Assembly: GCA_020846135.1 (NCBI GenBank)
Contig: JADLEK010000018.1
Span: forward strand, 29,980-93,979
Source of the DNA: Gammaproteobacteria bacterium
GTDB taxonomy: Bacteria; Pseudomonadota; Gammaproteobacteria; Competibacterales; Competibacteraceae
Reading direction: 5' to 3'
DNA length: 64,000 bases
A program made the position numbers and the translations under genes. Below, one piece after another: positions 28,189 to 38,327 of this stretch. The notes under the pieces were generated by a model. It was not told the DNA's origin. It ran no database searches and saw only the letters and a list, made by a program, of their open reading frames with translations. Within the stretch, counting starts at the first letter, position 1, and each line of letters starts with the position of its first letter.

Positions 28189-29375
28189 TCGCTGCCACCG
28201 GCGCGGGTTTCCACATCAATCCGCAACAACAGCGCCAGCGCCATGCACATCACCACCACGCTGCTGCCGCCATAGCTCATGAAGGGCAAGGTCAGCCCCT
28301 TGGTCGGCAACACGCCCATATTGACGCCCATGTTGAACAGCGACTGGATGCCGAACCACAGGCCAAGGCCATAGGCCAGCCAGGCCGAAAAATTCATGCC
28401 CAGCCGCTCCGCCCGCTGGCCGATGGCGAACGCCTGCCAGACCAGGGTCATAAACAGCGCAATGACCACCAGAATTCCGGCCAGCCCCAGCTCTTCGGCC
28501 AGCACTGCAAACAGGAAATCGGTATGTGCTTCAGGCAGATAGAACAGCTTCTCGACACTCTGGCCCAGCCCGACTCCGAACAGTTCGCCGCGTCCAATCG
28601 CCATCAGCGAATGAGTCAACTGGTAGCCGCTAGCTTGAGCATCCGCCCACGGGTCCAGAAAACTGATCAGCCGCGCCCGCCGATAGGGCGATGACCACAG
28701 CAACACCGCCATCGCCGCCGCCGTCCCGAACAGCAGAACGCCGAATTGCGCGAGATTGCCGCCGGCCAGAAACACCATGCCCATCGCCGCCGCCATCAAC
28801 ACCACGACACTGCCGAAATCCGGCTCCAGCAGCAGCAGCACCGCCAGCACCGCCAGCACCGCCATAGGCCGGAACAGCGCCAGCGCCGAAGTCCGAAAAT
28901 CGGCAGTTTGCAATTCCGCACCCCGGCGGCGGAGATAGTCGGCGACATAGACCAGCGTAAACAGCTTGGCCAGTTCCGAGACCTGGATGTTGATCGAGCC
29001 AACCCCGATCCAGCGCAGGCTACCGTTGACCTCCTTGCCGATGCCCGGAATCAGCACCAGGATCAACATGCCGATCGCCGCCAACAGCAGGAACGAACTG
29101 GCCTCGCGCCAGCGTGCGACTGGAACCTGAAAGATCACGCCCCCAGCGAACAGGCCTATCAGTACAAACACGCCCTGCCGAATCAGAAAATGGAACGGCT
29201 GACCGGTCTGACGCTCAACGATCGGCATCGAGGCCGAGGTCACCATCAGCAGGCCCAGCGCCACCAGCAGCAACGCCGGAATCAGCACCCAGGGATCGGG
29301 GAACGGCAACCCGATCCGGGCTTTAGCAGACGGGGTCGGCTTCAAATCAGCCGCAACCTGAGCAACATTTAACAT
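28185..29375 (-). CDS. ftsW: SEDS peptidoglycan polymerase FtsW
   Basis: Septal peptidoglycan glycosyltransferase of the SEDS family, partner of FtsI. About ten membrane helices are visible. Signature stretches are GSLRWIGVGSINIQVSELAK and PTKGLTLPFMSYGGSSVVV near the C-terminus. I chose the ATG at 29375 (396 residues), because GGAGGT lies seven bases upstream; a GTG three codons earlier has no such site. The start overlaps the murD stop. Confidence 0.97.
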   Translation of the reverse strand: MLNVAQVAADLKPTPSAKARIGLPFPDPWVLIPALLLVALGLLMVTSASMPIVERQTGQPFHFLIRQGVFVLIGLFAGGVIFQVPVARWREASSFLLLAAIGMLILVLIPGIGKEVNGSLRWIGVGSINIQVSELAKLFTLVYVADYLRRRGAELQTADFRTSALALFRPMAVLAVLAVLLLLEPDFGSVVVLMAAAMGMVFLAGGNLAQFGVLLFGTAAAMAVLLWSSPYRRARLISFLDPWADAQASGYQLTHSLMAIGRGELFGVGLGQSVEKLFYLPEAHTDFLFAVLAEELGLAGILVVIALFMTLVWQAFAIGQRAERLGMNFSAWLAYGLGLWFGIQSLFNMGVNMGVLPTKGLTLPFMSYGGSSVVVMCMALALLLRIDVETRAGGSE

Positions 29376-30730
29376 CCGGCCCACCTCCGCACTGCGGCCG
29401 CGAACACTGCGCCACGCTCCTCGTAGCCGCTGAACATGTCGAAACTGGCGCAGGCCGGCGAGAGCAGGACGCTATCGCCCGGTTGAGCCAATTCCGCCGC
29501 AGCCGCAACCGCCTGATCCAGATTCATCGCCGGATGGAGCGGAACGCTGTCGCCCAAGGCGGCGGCGATCAACGGCGCATCGCGGCCGATCAACACCACC
29601 GCCCGCGCCTTGTCGGCCAGCGCCGCCCGCAGCGGAGTAAAATCCTGATTCTTGCCCTCGCCGCCGGCGATCAGCACGACCTGACCGGGCAAGCCGCGCA
29701 CTGCCGCGACTGTCGCCCCGACATTGGTGCCCTTGGAATCGTCGAACCAGCGCACTCCATCCCGGTCCAGCACCAGCGCGGTGCGGTGCGCCAGCCCGGT
29801 AAATTCACGCAATGCCGCCAGCATTCCTTCCTGTCGCCAGCCGAGCGCCTGCCCCATCGCCAGCGCCGCCAGAGCATTCGCGAGGTTGTGATCGCCGCGG
29901 ATCTTCAGTTCCGCTGCCGCGATCCAGCATTCCCGACCGCAAGCCAGCCAGGTTTCGCCGCCATCCCGGCGCAGGCCGAATTCACCCTCAGCCGGCTCCG
30001 TCAGAGTAAAGCGCCGCACGTCCCGATCCGGTTCCACCATCGCCATGACCGCCGGATCGTCAGCATTGACGACCATGACGCCATCGCCCCGGAAAATCCG
30101 CTGTTTGGCGGCGATGTAGTCATCCAGTCCGTCATAGCGATCCAGATGATCGGGGCTGATATTAAGCACCGTCGTCACCCGCGCATTCAGGCTATGGGTG
30201 GTTTCCAGTTGGAAGCTGGACAGTTCCAGCACATAGCAGTCAGGCGCGTTGCCCGTCTTGCGTTCCTGCTGCAACCAGAGATCGAGCGCCGGCTCGCCAA
30301 GATTGCCGCCGACAGCCGCCCGGACTCCAGCGCGCTCCGCCATCAGGCCCAGTAGCGTCGTTACCGTACTTTTGCCATTGGAACCGGTAATTGCGGCAAT
30401 CGGGGCCGGGGTCAACCGGGCCAGCAGTTCAATATCACCCCAGACCGGAATGCCGCGCGCTGCCGCTTCCACAATCGCCGGGGTCTTGATCGAAACCCCG
30501 GGACTAACCAGCAACCGGGACGCAGGAGCGAAGGCAGCCGGATCAAAGCCGCCCAGAAACAGAGGCGCACCGGGACACTCGGCTTGCAGCGCCGCCAGCC
30601 CCGGCGGATCGGTCCGGCTGTCAGTCATGACGAAATCCGCGCCCAGCGCCTGCAACGCCCGCGCCGCCGACAAACCGCTTTTGCCCAGACCGACCACCAG
30701 CGTGATCCCCGTCATGTCTTGTTGCTGCAT
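29369..30730 (-). CDS. murD: UDP-N-acetylmuramoylalanine--D-glutamate ligase MurD
   Basis: Adds D-Glu to UDP-MurNAc-L-Ala. VVGLGKSGLSAARAL opens the N-terminal domain. The ATP loop is AITGSNGKSTVTTLLGLM, followed by ELSSFQLE and LNISPDHLDRY. The C-terminal domain shows DDSKGTNVGATVAA. Length 453 is typical. An ATG five codons later is possible, but AAGG upstream favours 30730. Confidence 0.97.
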   Translation of the reverse strand: MQQQDMTGITLVVGLGKSGLSAARALQALGADFVMTDSRTDPPGLAALQAECPGAPLFLGGFDPAAFAPASRLLVSPGVSIKTPAIVEAAARGIPVWGDIELLARLTPAPIAAITGSNGKSTVTTLLGLMAERAGVRAAVGGNLGEPALDLWLQQERKTGNAPDCYVLELSSFQLETTHSLNARVTTVLNISPDHLDRYDGLDDYIAAKQRIFRGDGVMVVNADDPAVMAMVEPDRDVRRFTLTEPAEGEFGLRRDGGETWLACGRECWIAAAELKIRGDHNLANALAALAMGQALGWRQEGMLAALREFTGLAHRTALVLDRDGVRWFDDSKGTNVGATVAAVRGLPGQVVLIAGGEGKNQDFTPLRAALADKARAVVLIGRDAPLIAAALGDSVPLHPAMNLDQAVAAAAELAQPGDSVLLSPACASFDMFSGYEERGAVFAAAVRRWAGC

Positions 30731-30736
30731 GGATTT

Positions 30737-30758
30737 TTAACCTTGAGCCTTTAGCCTT
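30737..30758. repeat. Dispersed intergenic repeat, short copy D
   Basis: TTAACCTTGAGCCTTTAGCC lies in the 28-bp gap between mraY and murD. It is the reverse complement of the GGCTAAAGG element found in copies B and E. Confidence 0.4.
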
Positions 30759-31844
30759 TCATCTAATCTTCAACGTCGCCAGCCCAATCAGCACCAGCAT
30801 GATAGTGATGATCCAGAACCGGACGATGACTCGCGGCTCCGGCCAGCCTTTCAGTTCAAAGTGGTGGTGCAGCGGGGCCATACGGAAGATGCGCCGGCCG
30901 GTCAGCTTGAACGAAGCGACTTGCAAAATCACCGACACGGTTTCCATCACGAACACCCCACCCATCACGAACAGCACCAGTTCCTGCCGCACCACGACGG
31001 CGACGATGCCCAGCGCCGCGCCCAGCGCCAGCGCCCCGACATCGCCCATGAACACCTGAGCCGGGTAGGTGTTGAACCAGAGAAAGCCCAGCCCGGAACC
31101 GACCATCGCCCCACAGAACACAATCAGCTCACCGCTCCCCGGCACATGCGGAATCCCCAGATAGTCGGCGAAAATGCGGTTGCCCGAGGTATAGCAGAAC
31201 ACTGCCAATGCGCCGGACACCATGGCTGTCGGCACAATCGCCAGCCCGTCCAGCCCATCGGTAAGATTGACGGCGTTGCTGGAGCCAACGATCACGAAGT
31301 AGGTCAGCGGGATAAACAGCCAGCCCAGGTTGATCGCCACGGCCTTGAAGAACGGCACGATCAGTTGGGTTTCCACGGGGGTCTGGGCGGTGAAATACAG
31401 CAGCAGCGCCGCGGTCAGCCCGACCCCGGATTGCCAGGAATACTTGGTTCGCGCGGACAATCCTTTGGAGTTGCGCAGCACTAGTTTTTTGTAATCGTCG
31501 GCCCAGCCGATGCCGCCAAACGCCAGCGTGGTCAACAGCACGATCCAGACATAGCGGTTGCGCGGATCAGCCCAGAGCAGGGTCGCGACCGTGATGGCGA
31601 TCAGAATCAGCGCCCCGCCCATGGTCGGCGTACCGGCCTTGGTGAAATGGCTCTTAGGGCCATCTTCACGGATATGCTGGCCGATCTGGTCACGGCTCAA
31701 GCGCCGGATCATGGCCGGTCCGACCAGCAGCGAAATCGACAGCGCAGTAAGAACGCCTAGAATCCCTCGCAAGGTCAAATACTGAAACACGTTGAATCCG
31801 CTGTATAAATTCTCAGACAGCCATTCAGTCAGGAGCAGCAGCAT
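30759..31844 (-). CDS. mraY: Phospho-N-acetylmuramoyl-pentapeptide transferase MraY
   Basis: Integral membrane enzyme that makes lipid I. Family motifs are intact: [13 protein letters not shown], the Asp pair in [19 protein letters not shown], the substrate loop [13 protein letters not shown] and the C-terminal HHHFELKGW. About ten membrane helices and 361 residues match the family. Its start overlaps the murF stop by one base. Confidence 0.98.
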   Translation of the reverse strand: MLLLLTEWLSENLYSGFNVFQYLTLRGILGVLTALSISLLVGPAMIRRLSRDQIGQHIREDGPKSHFTKAGTPTMGGALILIAITVATLLWADPRNRYVWIVLLTTLAFGGIGWADDYKKLVLRNSKGLSARTKYSWQSGVGLTAALLLYFTAQTPVETQLIVPFFKAVAINLGWLFIPLTYFVIVGSSNAVNLTDGLDGLAIVPTAMVSGALAVFCYTSGNRIFADYLGIPHVPGSGELIVFCGAMVGSGLGFLWFNTYPAQVFMGDVGALALGAALGIVAVVVRQELVLFVMGGVFVMETVSVILQVASFKLTGRRIFRMAPLHHHFELKGWPEPRVIVRFWIITIMLVLIGLATLKIR

Positions 31845-33235
31845 CAGCCGTGTCCCTCCGGGCTGGCGGCCAGTGATCCGGCCTCGACCAGGGCGGCGAC
31901 CACCCGCTCCATACGCATCCCCCGCGACCCCTTGATCAGCACCGCCAGCGCTTCGGTCTTGCCCTGAAGATCGCCGCGCAAATCGGCGATCAGTGCGTCC
32001 AGTTCGGTAAAGTGGGTTCCACCGACGCCAAAGGCCAGCGCCGCCGCCTGGCTGTGTTCACCCAAGGTATAGAGCCGGGTAAAGCCGGCTGCGCGCGCGG
32101 AACGTCCGGATTCGGCATGGAGTTCTGCGGCAGTCGTTCCCAGTTCGCGCATATCGCCCAACACCAGCCATTTGTCGCCCGGATCGGCTCCGACGGTCTG
32201 CACCGCCGCTGCCAGCGAAGCGGGATTGGCGTTGTAGGCGTCATGAATCACCGCCCCGCCATGCCGACCCGGCAAGCGTTGCAACCGCCCATTGACCCCG
32301 TGCAGATTTTCCAGACCTTCGCCAATCTCGGTCAGGGTCGCCCCCACCGCCAGCGCCGCCGCCGCCGCCGCCAGGGCATTGCGGACGTTGTGCCGACCCG
32401 GCAAGGGTAAATGCACCTCAATCTCGCCCGCTGGAGTGATCAGCCGGAACCGGTTATTCACCGGGTCCAGAATCCTGCCGCTGACTGCCGCTGGCTGATC
32501 CAGGCCGAAATCGATGATCCGCCGGCCCGGATTCAGACTGGCCCAGTATTCGGCATGAGGATCGTCGTGGTTAATGATCGCGGCGCCGGTCGAGGCCAGT
32601 CCTTGAAACAGCTCGCCCTTGGCCCTCGCTACGCCAGCCACATCGCCGAAGCCTTCCAGATGACAAGGACCGGCGTTGTTGATGATCGCAACATCGGGTT
32701 GCGCCAGACTGGTCAGATAGGCAATCTCGCCGGGATGATTGGCCCCCAGCTCGATCACCGCGTAAGCGTGTTCCGCCCGCAGCCGCAATAGGGTCAGCGG
32801 CGCGCCCAGATCATTGTTGAGGTTGCCCTCGGTGGCCAAGGTCGGGCCACGCTGGCGCAGAATAGCCGCGATCATTTCTTTCAGCGTGGTCTTGCCGTTG
32901 CTGCCGGTCAGGGCAATCAGCGGTCCGGCGAAGCGCGACCGCCACGCTGCACCCAACTGGCCCAGCGCCAGTCGGGTATCCGCGACCCGGATTTGCGGCA
33001 ACGGATCAGCGACCGTCCGGCTGACCAGCGCCGCGACTGCGCCCCGCTCACGGGCAGCGGCGATAAAGTCGTGACCGTCGAAATTCGGACCCGTCAGCGC
33101 CACGAACAGCGCTCCGGATGGCAGGCGGCGACTGTCAATGCCGATCTCGTCAACCGCAGCGTCGGGACCGGTCAGAACGCCATCCAGCAGTCGGGCAATA
33201 TCCTGCAAGCGCAGGGGCGAAAAACCATCAGTCAT
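31844..33235 (-). CDS. murF: UDP-MurNAc-tripeptide--D-alanyl-D-alanine ligase MurF
   Basis: Adds the D-Ala-D-Ala dipeptide made by Ddl. The ATP loop is [18 protein letters not shown], followed by [15 protein letters not shown] and [12 protein letters not shown]. The C-terminal domain shows [15 protein letters not shown]. Length 463 is typical. It starts directly after the murE stop and overlaps mraY. Confidence 0.97.
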   Translation of the reverse strand: MTDGFSPLRLQDIARLLDGVLTGPDAAVDEIGIDSRRLPSGALFVALTGPNFDGHDFIAAARERGAVAALVSRTVADPLPQIRVADTRLALGQLGAAWRSRFAGPLIALTGSNGKTTLKEMIAAILRQRGPTLATEGNLNNDLGAPLTLLRLRAEHAYAVIELGANHPGEIAYLTSLAQPDVAIINNAGPCHLEGFGDVAGVARAKGELFQGLASTGAAIINHDDPHAEYWASLNPGRRIIDFGLDQPAAVSGRILDPVNNRFRLITPAGEIEVHLPLPGRHNVRNALAAAAAALAVGATLTEIGEGLENLHGVNGRLQRLPGRHGGAVIHDAYNANPASLAAAVQTVGADPGDKWLVLGDMRELGTTAAELHAESGRSARAAGFTRLYTLGEHSQAAALAFGVGGTHFTELDALIADLRGDLQGKTEALAVLIKGSRGMRMERVVAALVEAGSLAASPEGHG

Positions 33236-34753
33236 TCAGGCAACTTCCTCTGCTGGACACAAAAACTGGTGGGCGACAGCCCGGTCGCTGAAGGGCCATC
33301 GTTCGGTACCGATAATCTGATAGTCCTCATGGCCTTTGCCGGCGATCAGCACGATATCGCCGCCGCCCGCCTCGGCCAGCGCCTGAGTAATCGCCTGCCG
33401 CCGATCACGGATCACGATGGCGGCGTCAGGACGGCGCATTCCGGCCTGAATCGCGGCGATAATCTGTTGCGGGTCTTCAGTACGCGGGTTGTCGTCGGTG
33501 ACGATCACCCGGTCGGCCAGCCGTTCGGCAATCGCGCCCATCAGCGGACGCTTGCCGGCATCCCGGTCGCCGCCACAGCCAAACACGCACCATAACCGTC
33601 TCCCGTGCTGGGTGCGCAGTGCGGTCAAAGCCTGTTCCAGCGCATGGGGGGTGTGGGCGTAATCAATCACTGCTAGCGGCTGATCCGGTCCGCCGCCGAT
33701 CCGCTCCATACGTCCGGGTGCGGGAGCCGTTTCGGCCAACCGGGCCAGCGCTTCGGATAACGGCATCTCCAGCGCCAACAAGGTCGCCAGCGCCGCCAGC
33801 AGATTACTGGCGTTGAAACGCCCGGACAGCCGGGTGGATAACTCGCCATCGCCCCAGGAAGAACGCACCTGCATCCGCAATCCAGCGGTGGTCAATTCCA
33901 GTTGCTCGCCCCACACGAACCGCTCCAGCCGTTGCGGGCGTTCGCCCAAACCGTATGCGATGATCGGCGCGCAACCTTGCGCTTCAGTGGCGAGATGGCG
34001 ACCGAAAGCGTCATCGTGATTCAAGATCGCCCATCTGGGCTGATGATCGACAAACAGCCGGCGCTTGGCCGCTGCATAGGCTTCGACTGTACCGTGATAA
34101 TCCAGATGATCGCGGCTCAGGTGGGTCAACGCCGCGACGGCAAAGGCCACACCGTTCACCCGACCCTGATCCAGCGCATGAGAAGAAACTTCCATCGCCG
34201 CATAGCGCCGACCTGTAGCGGTCAATCCACCCAGCCAGCGTTGCACCGCCAAGGGGTCGGGAGTGGTATGCAGCGAGGGTTCGGTTTGCCCATACACCCC
34301 GCCGCCCAGCGTCCCCAGCAGTCCACAGGGACCGGTCGCGGCATCGCTCAACGCCTGGGCGATAAAGTGGGCGCAGGAGGTTTTGCCATCGGTGCCGGTA
34401 ATACCGACCACCGCCAGTTGCCGGGACGGTTCGCCGTAAAACCGGCTGGCGATGCAGCCCAGATTTCGCCCCAGAGCCGGCGCGGCCAGCAGCGGCAAAT
34501 CGCTGTCGCCTACCGGCAACCAGCCATCATCGGGCGGCTCCCAGACCACTGCCGCCGCCCGCACCGCCCGCGCCGCTTCCAGAAATTCCAGCCCATGCCG
34601 CTGTCCGCCGCGCCGGGCGAAAAACAGGTCGCCCGCCTGCACCGTGCGACTGTCGGCAGACAAGCCGCTGACCAGCTGATCGGCCCACTGCGCCGGCACG
34701 GCAGCAAAACCGGCCAGCAACCGGCCCAGGGTGAACGGAACCGCCCGATTCAT
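33236..34753 (-). CDS. murE: UDP-MurNAc-L-Ala-D-Glu--meso-DAP ligase MurE
   Basis: Adds the third residue of the stem peptide. The ATP loop is VVGITGTDGKTSCAHF. The C-terminal DDNPRTEDP motif is the known signature of meso-diaminopimelate-specific enzymes (Lys-adding enzymes differ here), so the organism should have DAP-type peptidoglycan. Length is 505. Its ATG overlaps the ftsI stop by four bases. Confidence 0.97.
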   Translation of the reverse strand: MNRAVPFTLGRLLAGFAAVPAQWADQLVSGLSADSRTVQAGDLFFARRGGQRHGLEFLEAARAVRAAAVVWEPPDDGWLPVGDSDLPLLAAPALGRNLGCIASRFYGEPSRQLAVVGITGTDGKTSCAHFIAQALSDAATGPCGLLGTLGGGVYGQTEPSLHTTPDPLAVQRWLGGLTATGRRYAAMEVSSHALDQGRVNGVAFAVAALTHLSRDHLDYHGTVEAYAAAKRRLFVDHQPRWAILNHDDAFGRHLATEAQGCAPIIAYGLGERPQRLERFVWGEQLELTTAGLRMQVRSSWGDGELSTRLSGRFNASNLLAALATLLALEMPLSEALARLAETAPAPGRMERIGGGPDQPLAVIDYAHTPHALEQALTALRTQHGRRLWCVFGCGGDRDAGKRPLMGAIAERLADRVIVTDDNPRTEDPQQIIAAIQAGMRRPDAAIVIRDRRQAITQALAEAGGGDIVLIAGKGHEDYQIIGTERWPFSDRAVAHQFLCPAEEVA

Positions 34754-36576
34754 GGCGTGGTTCCCGGCGGCGGCGATCCGGCGATCTTCATGCTCGGCAT
34801 ATCGTCGGGAGTGATGTTCAGAATCCGCAGCGCCTCGCCCATGGTCTCGCCAAACACCGGGGCCGCCACCGCCCCGCCGTAATACGCGCCGCCCTTGGGT
34901 TCATCAATAATGATCACCATCACCAGCCGGGGTTGGCTGGCGGGAACCATGCCGGCGAACAGCGAGAAATAGCGGTTGCTGGCATAGCGACCGTTGACAA
35001 TCTTGTGGACGGTGCCGGTCTTGCCCGCGACCCGGTAGCCGGGTACGCCGGCCTTGGCGCCGGTGCCTTGCTTGCTGACCGCCAGCTCCAGCATCGCGCG
35101 CACTTGCCGTACCGCCTGCGCCGACAGGATGCGCCGCTCTTCCGCAGGGTCCAGCGGCTGGTCGCGCTTGAGCAGGGTCAAGGGCCGCTTCACCCCATCC
35201 GCCGCCAGCACCCCGTAAGCCTGTGCCAGTTGCAGCATGTTGATCGACAGTCCATAGCCAAAGGAATGATTGGCGTGGCCGATCTCGCCGCCCCATTTGC
35301 TGAAATGATGGAGAACGCCGGGTTGCTCGCCGGCCAAGCCCAGCCCGCTCAGCGCACCGAAGCCGACATCCTTGTACAGTTTCCAGAGCCGCTCCATCGG
35401 CATTGAAAACGCGATCTTGGTGGTGCCCACATTGCTCGATTTGCTGATGACGTGGGTGACATCGATGATGCCGTAGTTGTGAACATCGCGGACGAGGTAG
35501 CGACCTACCCGCAGCGGCCCCCGGGCATCGACCGGGGTAGTCGGAGTCCACTTGCCGCTTTCCAGGGCCAGGCTGATGGTGAAGGGCTTCATGGTCGAAC
35601 CGGGTTCGTAGACATCGGTCGCGGCCCGGTTCCGCAATAAATCGCCCTGCAGCTCGTTGCGGTTGTTGGGATTGCCGGCGGGCTGATCGACCATCGCCAG
35701 AATTTCGCCGGTGCGGACATCGATCATCACCGCCGATGCAGCCTCGGCCTTGTTTTCCAGCACTGCCGCCTTAAGCGCGCGATAGGCCAGATATTGCAAG
35801 CGTCGATCGATGCTCAAGGTCAAGCGCTGGCCCGGCTGCGGGAGCTTCAGGTTCTCGACTTCCTCGACGATGCGGCCCAGCCGATCCTTGATAACCCGCT
35901 TCTGACCGGCAACGCCGCGCAGTTGGCCGTCAAACGCCTTTTCCAGCCCTTCCTGACCGGCATCGTCAATATCGGTAAAACCCAGCAAGTGCGAAGTCAC
36001 CTCAGCGTCCGGATAGTAGCGGCGGTACTCGCGCCGGGCGTACACGCCCGGAATGTTGAGTTGCAAAATCTGCTGGGCGGCGCTGGGGGCCAGATGCCGG
36101 CGTAGATAAACAAACTGGCGGGTCTCTTTGCCCGCCAGCTTCTGATCCAGTTCCGCTACGGTCATGTCCAGCAGCGGTGCCAGCGTCGGCCAGTGATCGC
36201 GCTGCTGCAACAATTCCGCCGGTTGCGCCCAGATCGAATCCACCGGCGAGCTGACCGCCAGCGGCTCGCCGTTGCGGTCTACGATCATCCCCCGGTGCGC
36301 AGGCGTCTCGACCACCCGCAGATAGCGATCATCGCCCTGATCCTGCAGGAAGTCCTTGTGCAGCAATTGCAAATAGGACGCGCGCGCCACCATGCCGCCG
36401 GCGGCGAACAACAGCAGCGTCAGCATCAGCCGGTGGCGGGTCATGGTGCTAAACCACGCCTGCGCCTTGCGCCAAGGCGAATCCGATGGGGGCGATGCGG
36501 GAACCGCCCTCTTCACCGGGCCATTGGCGGAACGATTCACCGAGCGATTCATGGGGTGGTTAGTGGGGTAGTTCAT
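34750..36576 (-). CDS. ftsI: Septal peptidoglycan transpeptidase FtsI (PBP3)
   Basis: Class B penicillin-binding protein that cross-links septal peptidoglycan. A basic N-terminal tail precedes a membrane anchor near residues 50-68. The pedestal domain has VVETPAHRGMIVDRNGEPLA. Catalytic motifs are PGSTMKPF (nucleophile Ser), SKSSN and AGKTGTVHK. I chose the ATG at 36576, which overlaps the ftsL stop (ATGA) and gives 608 residues; the frame is open 40 codons further but runs into ftsL. The tail is an Asn/Arg/Pro-rich run (NRSVNRSANGPVK). Confidence 0.97.
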   Translation of the reverse strand: MNYPTNHPMNRSVNRSANGPVKRAVPASPPSDSPWRKAQAWFSTMTRHRLMLTLLLFAAGGMVARASYLQLLHKDFLQDQGDDRYLRVVETPAHRGMIVDRNGEPLAVSSPVDSIWAQPAELLQQRDHWPTLAPLLDMTVAELDQKLAGKETRQFVYLRRHLAPSAAQQILQLNIPGVYARREYRRYYPDAEVTSHLLGFTDIDDAGQEGLEKAFDGQLRGVAGQKRVIKDRLGRIVEEVENLKLPQPGQRLTLSIDRRLQYLAYRALKAAVLENKAEAASAVMIDVRTGEILAMVDQPAGNPNNRNELQGDLLRNRAATDVYEPGSTMKPFTISLALESGKWTPTTPVDARGPLRVGRYLVRDVHNYGIIDVTHVISKSSNVGTTKIAFSMPMERLWKLYKDVGFGALSGLGLAGEQPGVLHHFSKWGGEIGHANHSFGYGLSINMLQLAQAYGVLAADGVKRPLTLLKRDQPLDPAEERRILSAQAVRQVRAMLELAVSKQGTGAKAGVPGYRVAGKTGTVHKIVNGRYASNRYFSLFAGMVPASQPRLVMVIIIDEPKGGAYYGGAVAAPVFGETMGEALRILNITPDDMPSMKIAGSPPPGTTP

Positions 36577-36842
36577 GGCGCGATGTAGAGAACTTCTCCC
36601 GGATCGGGGGTCAGCATATTCAGCCGGTTCCGGGCGATTTGCTGAATGGCGATGTTCGTAACCAGCGTACTTTGCTCCAACTGCAACAGTTCCCACTCAA
36701 TATCAATGCCGTCGCGATCGGTCTGGATGGTTTGCAGGCGCGTGAATAGTTGCCGGTTGAGATGGTGGGTGTAAACCAGCCCCACGCCCGATCCCATCGC
36801 CATGACCGTCAACAGCGCGATCAGCAGGGTTTGGCTTTTCAT
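36573..36842 (-). CDS. ftsL: Cell division protein FtsL
   Basis: Short single-pass divisome protein that acts with FtsB and FtsQ to activate FtsWI. The 89 residues comprise an N-terminal membrane helix (LLIALLTVMAMGSGVGLVYT) and a periplasmic coiled coil (LFTRLQTIQTDRDGIDIEW). The tail IARNRLNMLTPDPGEVLYI is family-typical. It overlaps rsmH upstream and ftsI downstream by four bases each. Confidence 0.93.
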   Translation of the reverse strand: MKSQTLLIALLTVMAMGSGVGLVYTHHLNRQLFTRLQTIQTDRDGIDIEWELLQLEQSTLVTNIAIQQIARNRLNMLTPDPGEVLYIAP

Positions 36843-37771
36843 GCCAACCGCTCGGCGATGCGCAACAGCGCGCTGCGGGCGCGGGGATTGGCGGCGATTT
36901 CGGCAGATCCAGGCCGGATCAGCCGTCCGATCAGTCGCAGAGTCATGCCTTGCGGTGCGCCCATCACCGGCAAACCCGGCGGCAGTTCCTGTCCGTGCGC
37001 CTGCTCGCGCATGAACCGCTTGACCATTCGATCCTCCAGAGAATGAAAACTGATCACTGCCAGCCGTCCGCCGGCCCTGAGCGCCATCACTGCTTGCGGC
37101 AAGACTGCCGCTAGTTCGCCTAACTCGTCATTAACCGCGATGCGGATGGCCTGAAAGGCGCGGGTGGCCGGATGCTGGCCCGGTTCACGAGTGGGTACCG
37201 CCGCGGCGATAAGGGCCGCTAGTTGTGCGGTCGTCGTCACCGGTCCCTGCTGCCGGGCGGCGATGATGGCGTGCGCCACTCGCCGGTGAAACCGCTCCTC
37301 CCCCAACTCGACCAGCACCCGATCCAGCGCGGCTTCGCTGATCCGACTTAGCCAGTCGGCAGCGCTAACGCCCGTCGCCGGATTCATCCGCATATCCAGC
37401 GGTCCGTTCTGGCGGAAGCTGAATCCGCGCTCTGAATCATTCAACTGCGGCGATGACACGCCCAGATCGAGCAGGATGCCGTCTACCCGCCCAGCCCAGC
37501 CCTGCTTAGCGATGACTTCCGCCAACCGGCTGAACGCTACCGGCATAAACGTAACCCGGGGATCGCTACTAAATCGTTCCGCCGCACAGCGGGCTGCGTC
37601 CGGGTCTCGATCCAGGGCCAACAATCGCGCTGACGGCCCTAAGCGCTCCAGGATTGCTGCCGCATGACCTCCCCGGCCAAATGTTGCGTCCACATAAAGG
37701 CCGTCCAGGCGGGGGTTCAAGCCCTCCAGCGTCTCAGCCAGCAGCACCGGCAGATGCGTGTCCATCGTCAT
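36839..37771 (-). CDS. rsmH: 16S rRNA m4C1402 methyltransferase RsmH (MraW)
   Basis: AdoMet-dependent enzyme that methylates N4 of C1402 in 16S rRNA. HLPVLLAETLEGL and YVDATFGRGGHAAAIL (AdoMet loop) open the protein, and GILLDLGVSSPQLNDSERGFSF is diagnostic. FHSLEDRMVKRFMR lies near the C-terminus. Three starts are possible (GTG 37777, ATG 37771, ATG 37765); I give the middle one, 310 residues. It abuts mraZ. Confidence 0.96.
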   Translation of the reverse strand: MTMDTHLPVLLAETLEGLNPRLDGLYVDATFGRGGHAAAILERLGPSARLLALDRDPDAARCAAERFSSDPRVTFMPVAFSRLAEVIAKQGWAGRVDGILLDLGVSSPQLNDSERGFSFRQNGPLDMRMNPATGVSAADWLSRISEAALDRVLVELGEERFHRRVAHAIIAARQQGPVTTTAQLAALIAAAVPTREPGQHPATRAFQAIRIAVNDELGELAAVLPQAVMALRAGGRLAVISFHSLEDRMVKRFMREQAHGQELPPGLPVMGAPQGMTLRLIGRLIRPGSAEIAANPRARSALLRIAERLA

Positions 37772-37777
37772 ACTCAC

Positions 37778-38233
37778 TCAGAACGCCAGCGAATCCAGAT
37801 CGGGCAGGGGTTCGCCATCGTCCTGTCCATCGCCGGCCAGCAACGCATCCCGCCAGGCTAACCACGCCGCCTCGTTCCACACTTCAAATTTATTGCCCTG
37901 TCCCACCAGCACCACCTGCTTGTCCAGACCGGCGAACTCCCGCAAGGGCGCCGGCAGCAGAATCCGTCCGCCGCTATCCACGCCACATTCCTCGGCATGG
38001 CCGATCAATAATCGCTTCAGGGCGCGAGCGCGGGGATTGACGCTGGACAGCCGGATCAGTTGACGCTCAACCTCTTCCCAGACCGGCAACGGGTAGAGCA
38101 GCAGACAGCGATCACGGTCGACGGTCAGAATGACTTGACCGCCCGCCTCGTCCTGTAAGGATTGCCGATACCGGGTCGGTATCGATAGTCTGCCCTTGCT
38201 ATCCAGCGACAGCCGATTGACGCCCCGGAACAA
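37778..38233 (-). CDS. mraZ: Transcriptional regulator MraZ
   Basis: AbrB-fold repressor of the dcw cluster, known in E. coli to bind TGGGN repeats upstream of its own gene. I place the start at the TTG at 38233, giving FRGVNRLSLDSKGRLSIPTR at the very N-terminus and 151 residues, the usual length (E. coli 152). The frame is open to an ATG at 38299, but that extension (MSGEKWEKVG...) is encoded by the operator repeats and is not family-like. The second DSGGRILLPAPLREF half-domain is intact. Confidence 0.93.
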   Translation of the reverse strand: MFRGVNRLSLDSKGRLSIPTRYRQSLQDEAGGQVILTVDRDRCLLLYPLPVWEEVERQLIRLSSVNPRARALKRLLIGHAEECGVDSGGRILLPAPLREFAGLDKQVVLVGQGNKFEVWNEAAWLAWRDALLAGDGQDDGEPLPDLDSLAF

Positions 38234-38270
38234 TGCCTTATACCTTTTATGCGCCGGGGCGCTCTTGCGT

Positions 38271-38295
38271 CCCACTTTTTCCCACTTTTCCCCAC
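38271..38295 (-). promoter_or_regulatory. MraZ operator: three TGGGN repeats at 10-bp spacing
   Basis: On the minus strand three GTGGG units start at 38295, 38285 and 38275, that is TGGGN units separated by five bases. This matches the known E. coli and Mycoplasma MraZ-binding pattern. They lie at the expected transcription start, 38 bp before the TTG start of mraZ. Confidence 0.85.
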
Positions 38296-38297
38296 TC

Positions 38298-38327
38298 ACT
38301 ATAGGTAGGCGAACCGGTTGCTGTCAA
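38298..38327 (-). promoter_or_regulatory. Sigma-70 promoter of the dcw cluster
   Basis: On the minus strand a perfect -35 TTGACA (38327-38322) and a -10 TATAGT (38303-38298) are separated by 18 bp. The start point would fall in the first MraZ unit, so repression by MraZ would block initiation. It is the best promoter match in the window. Confidence 0.85.
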
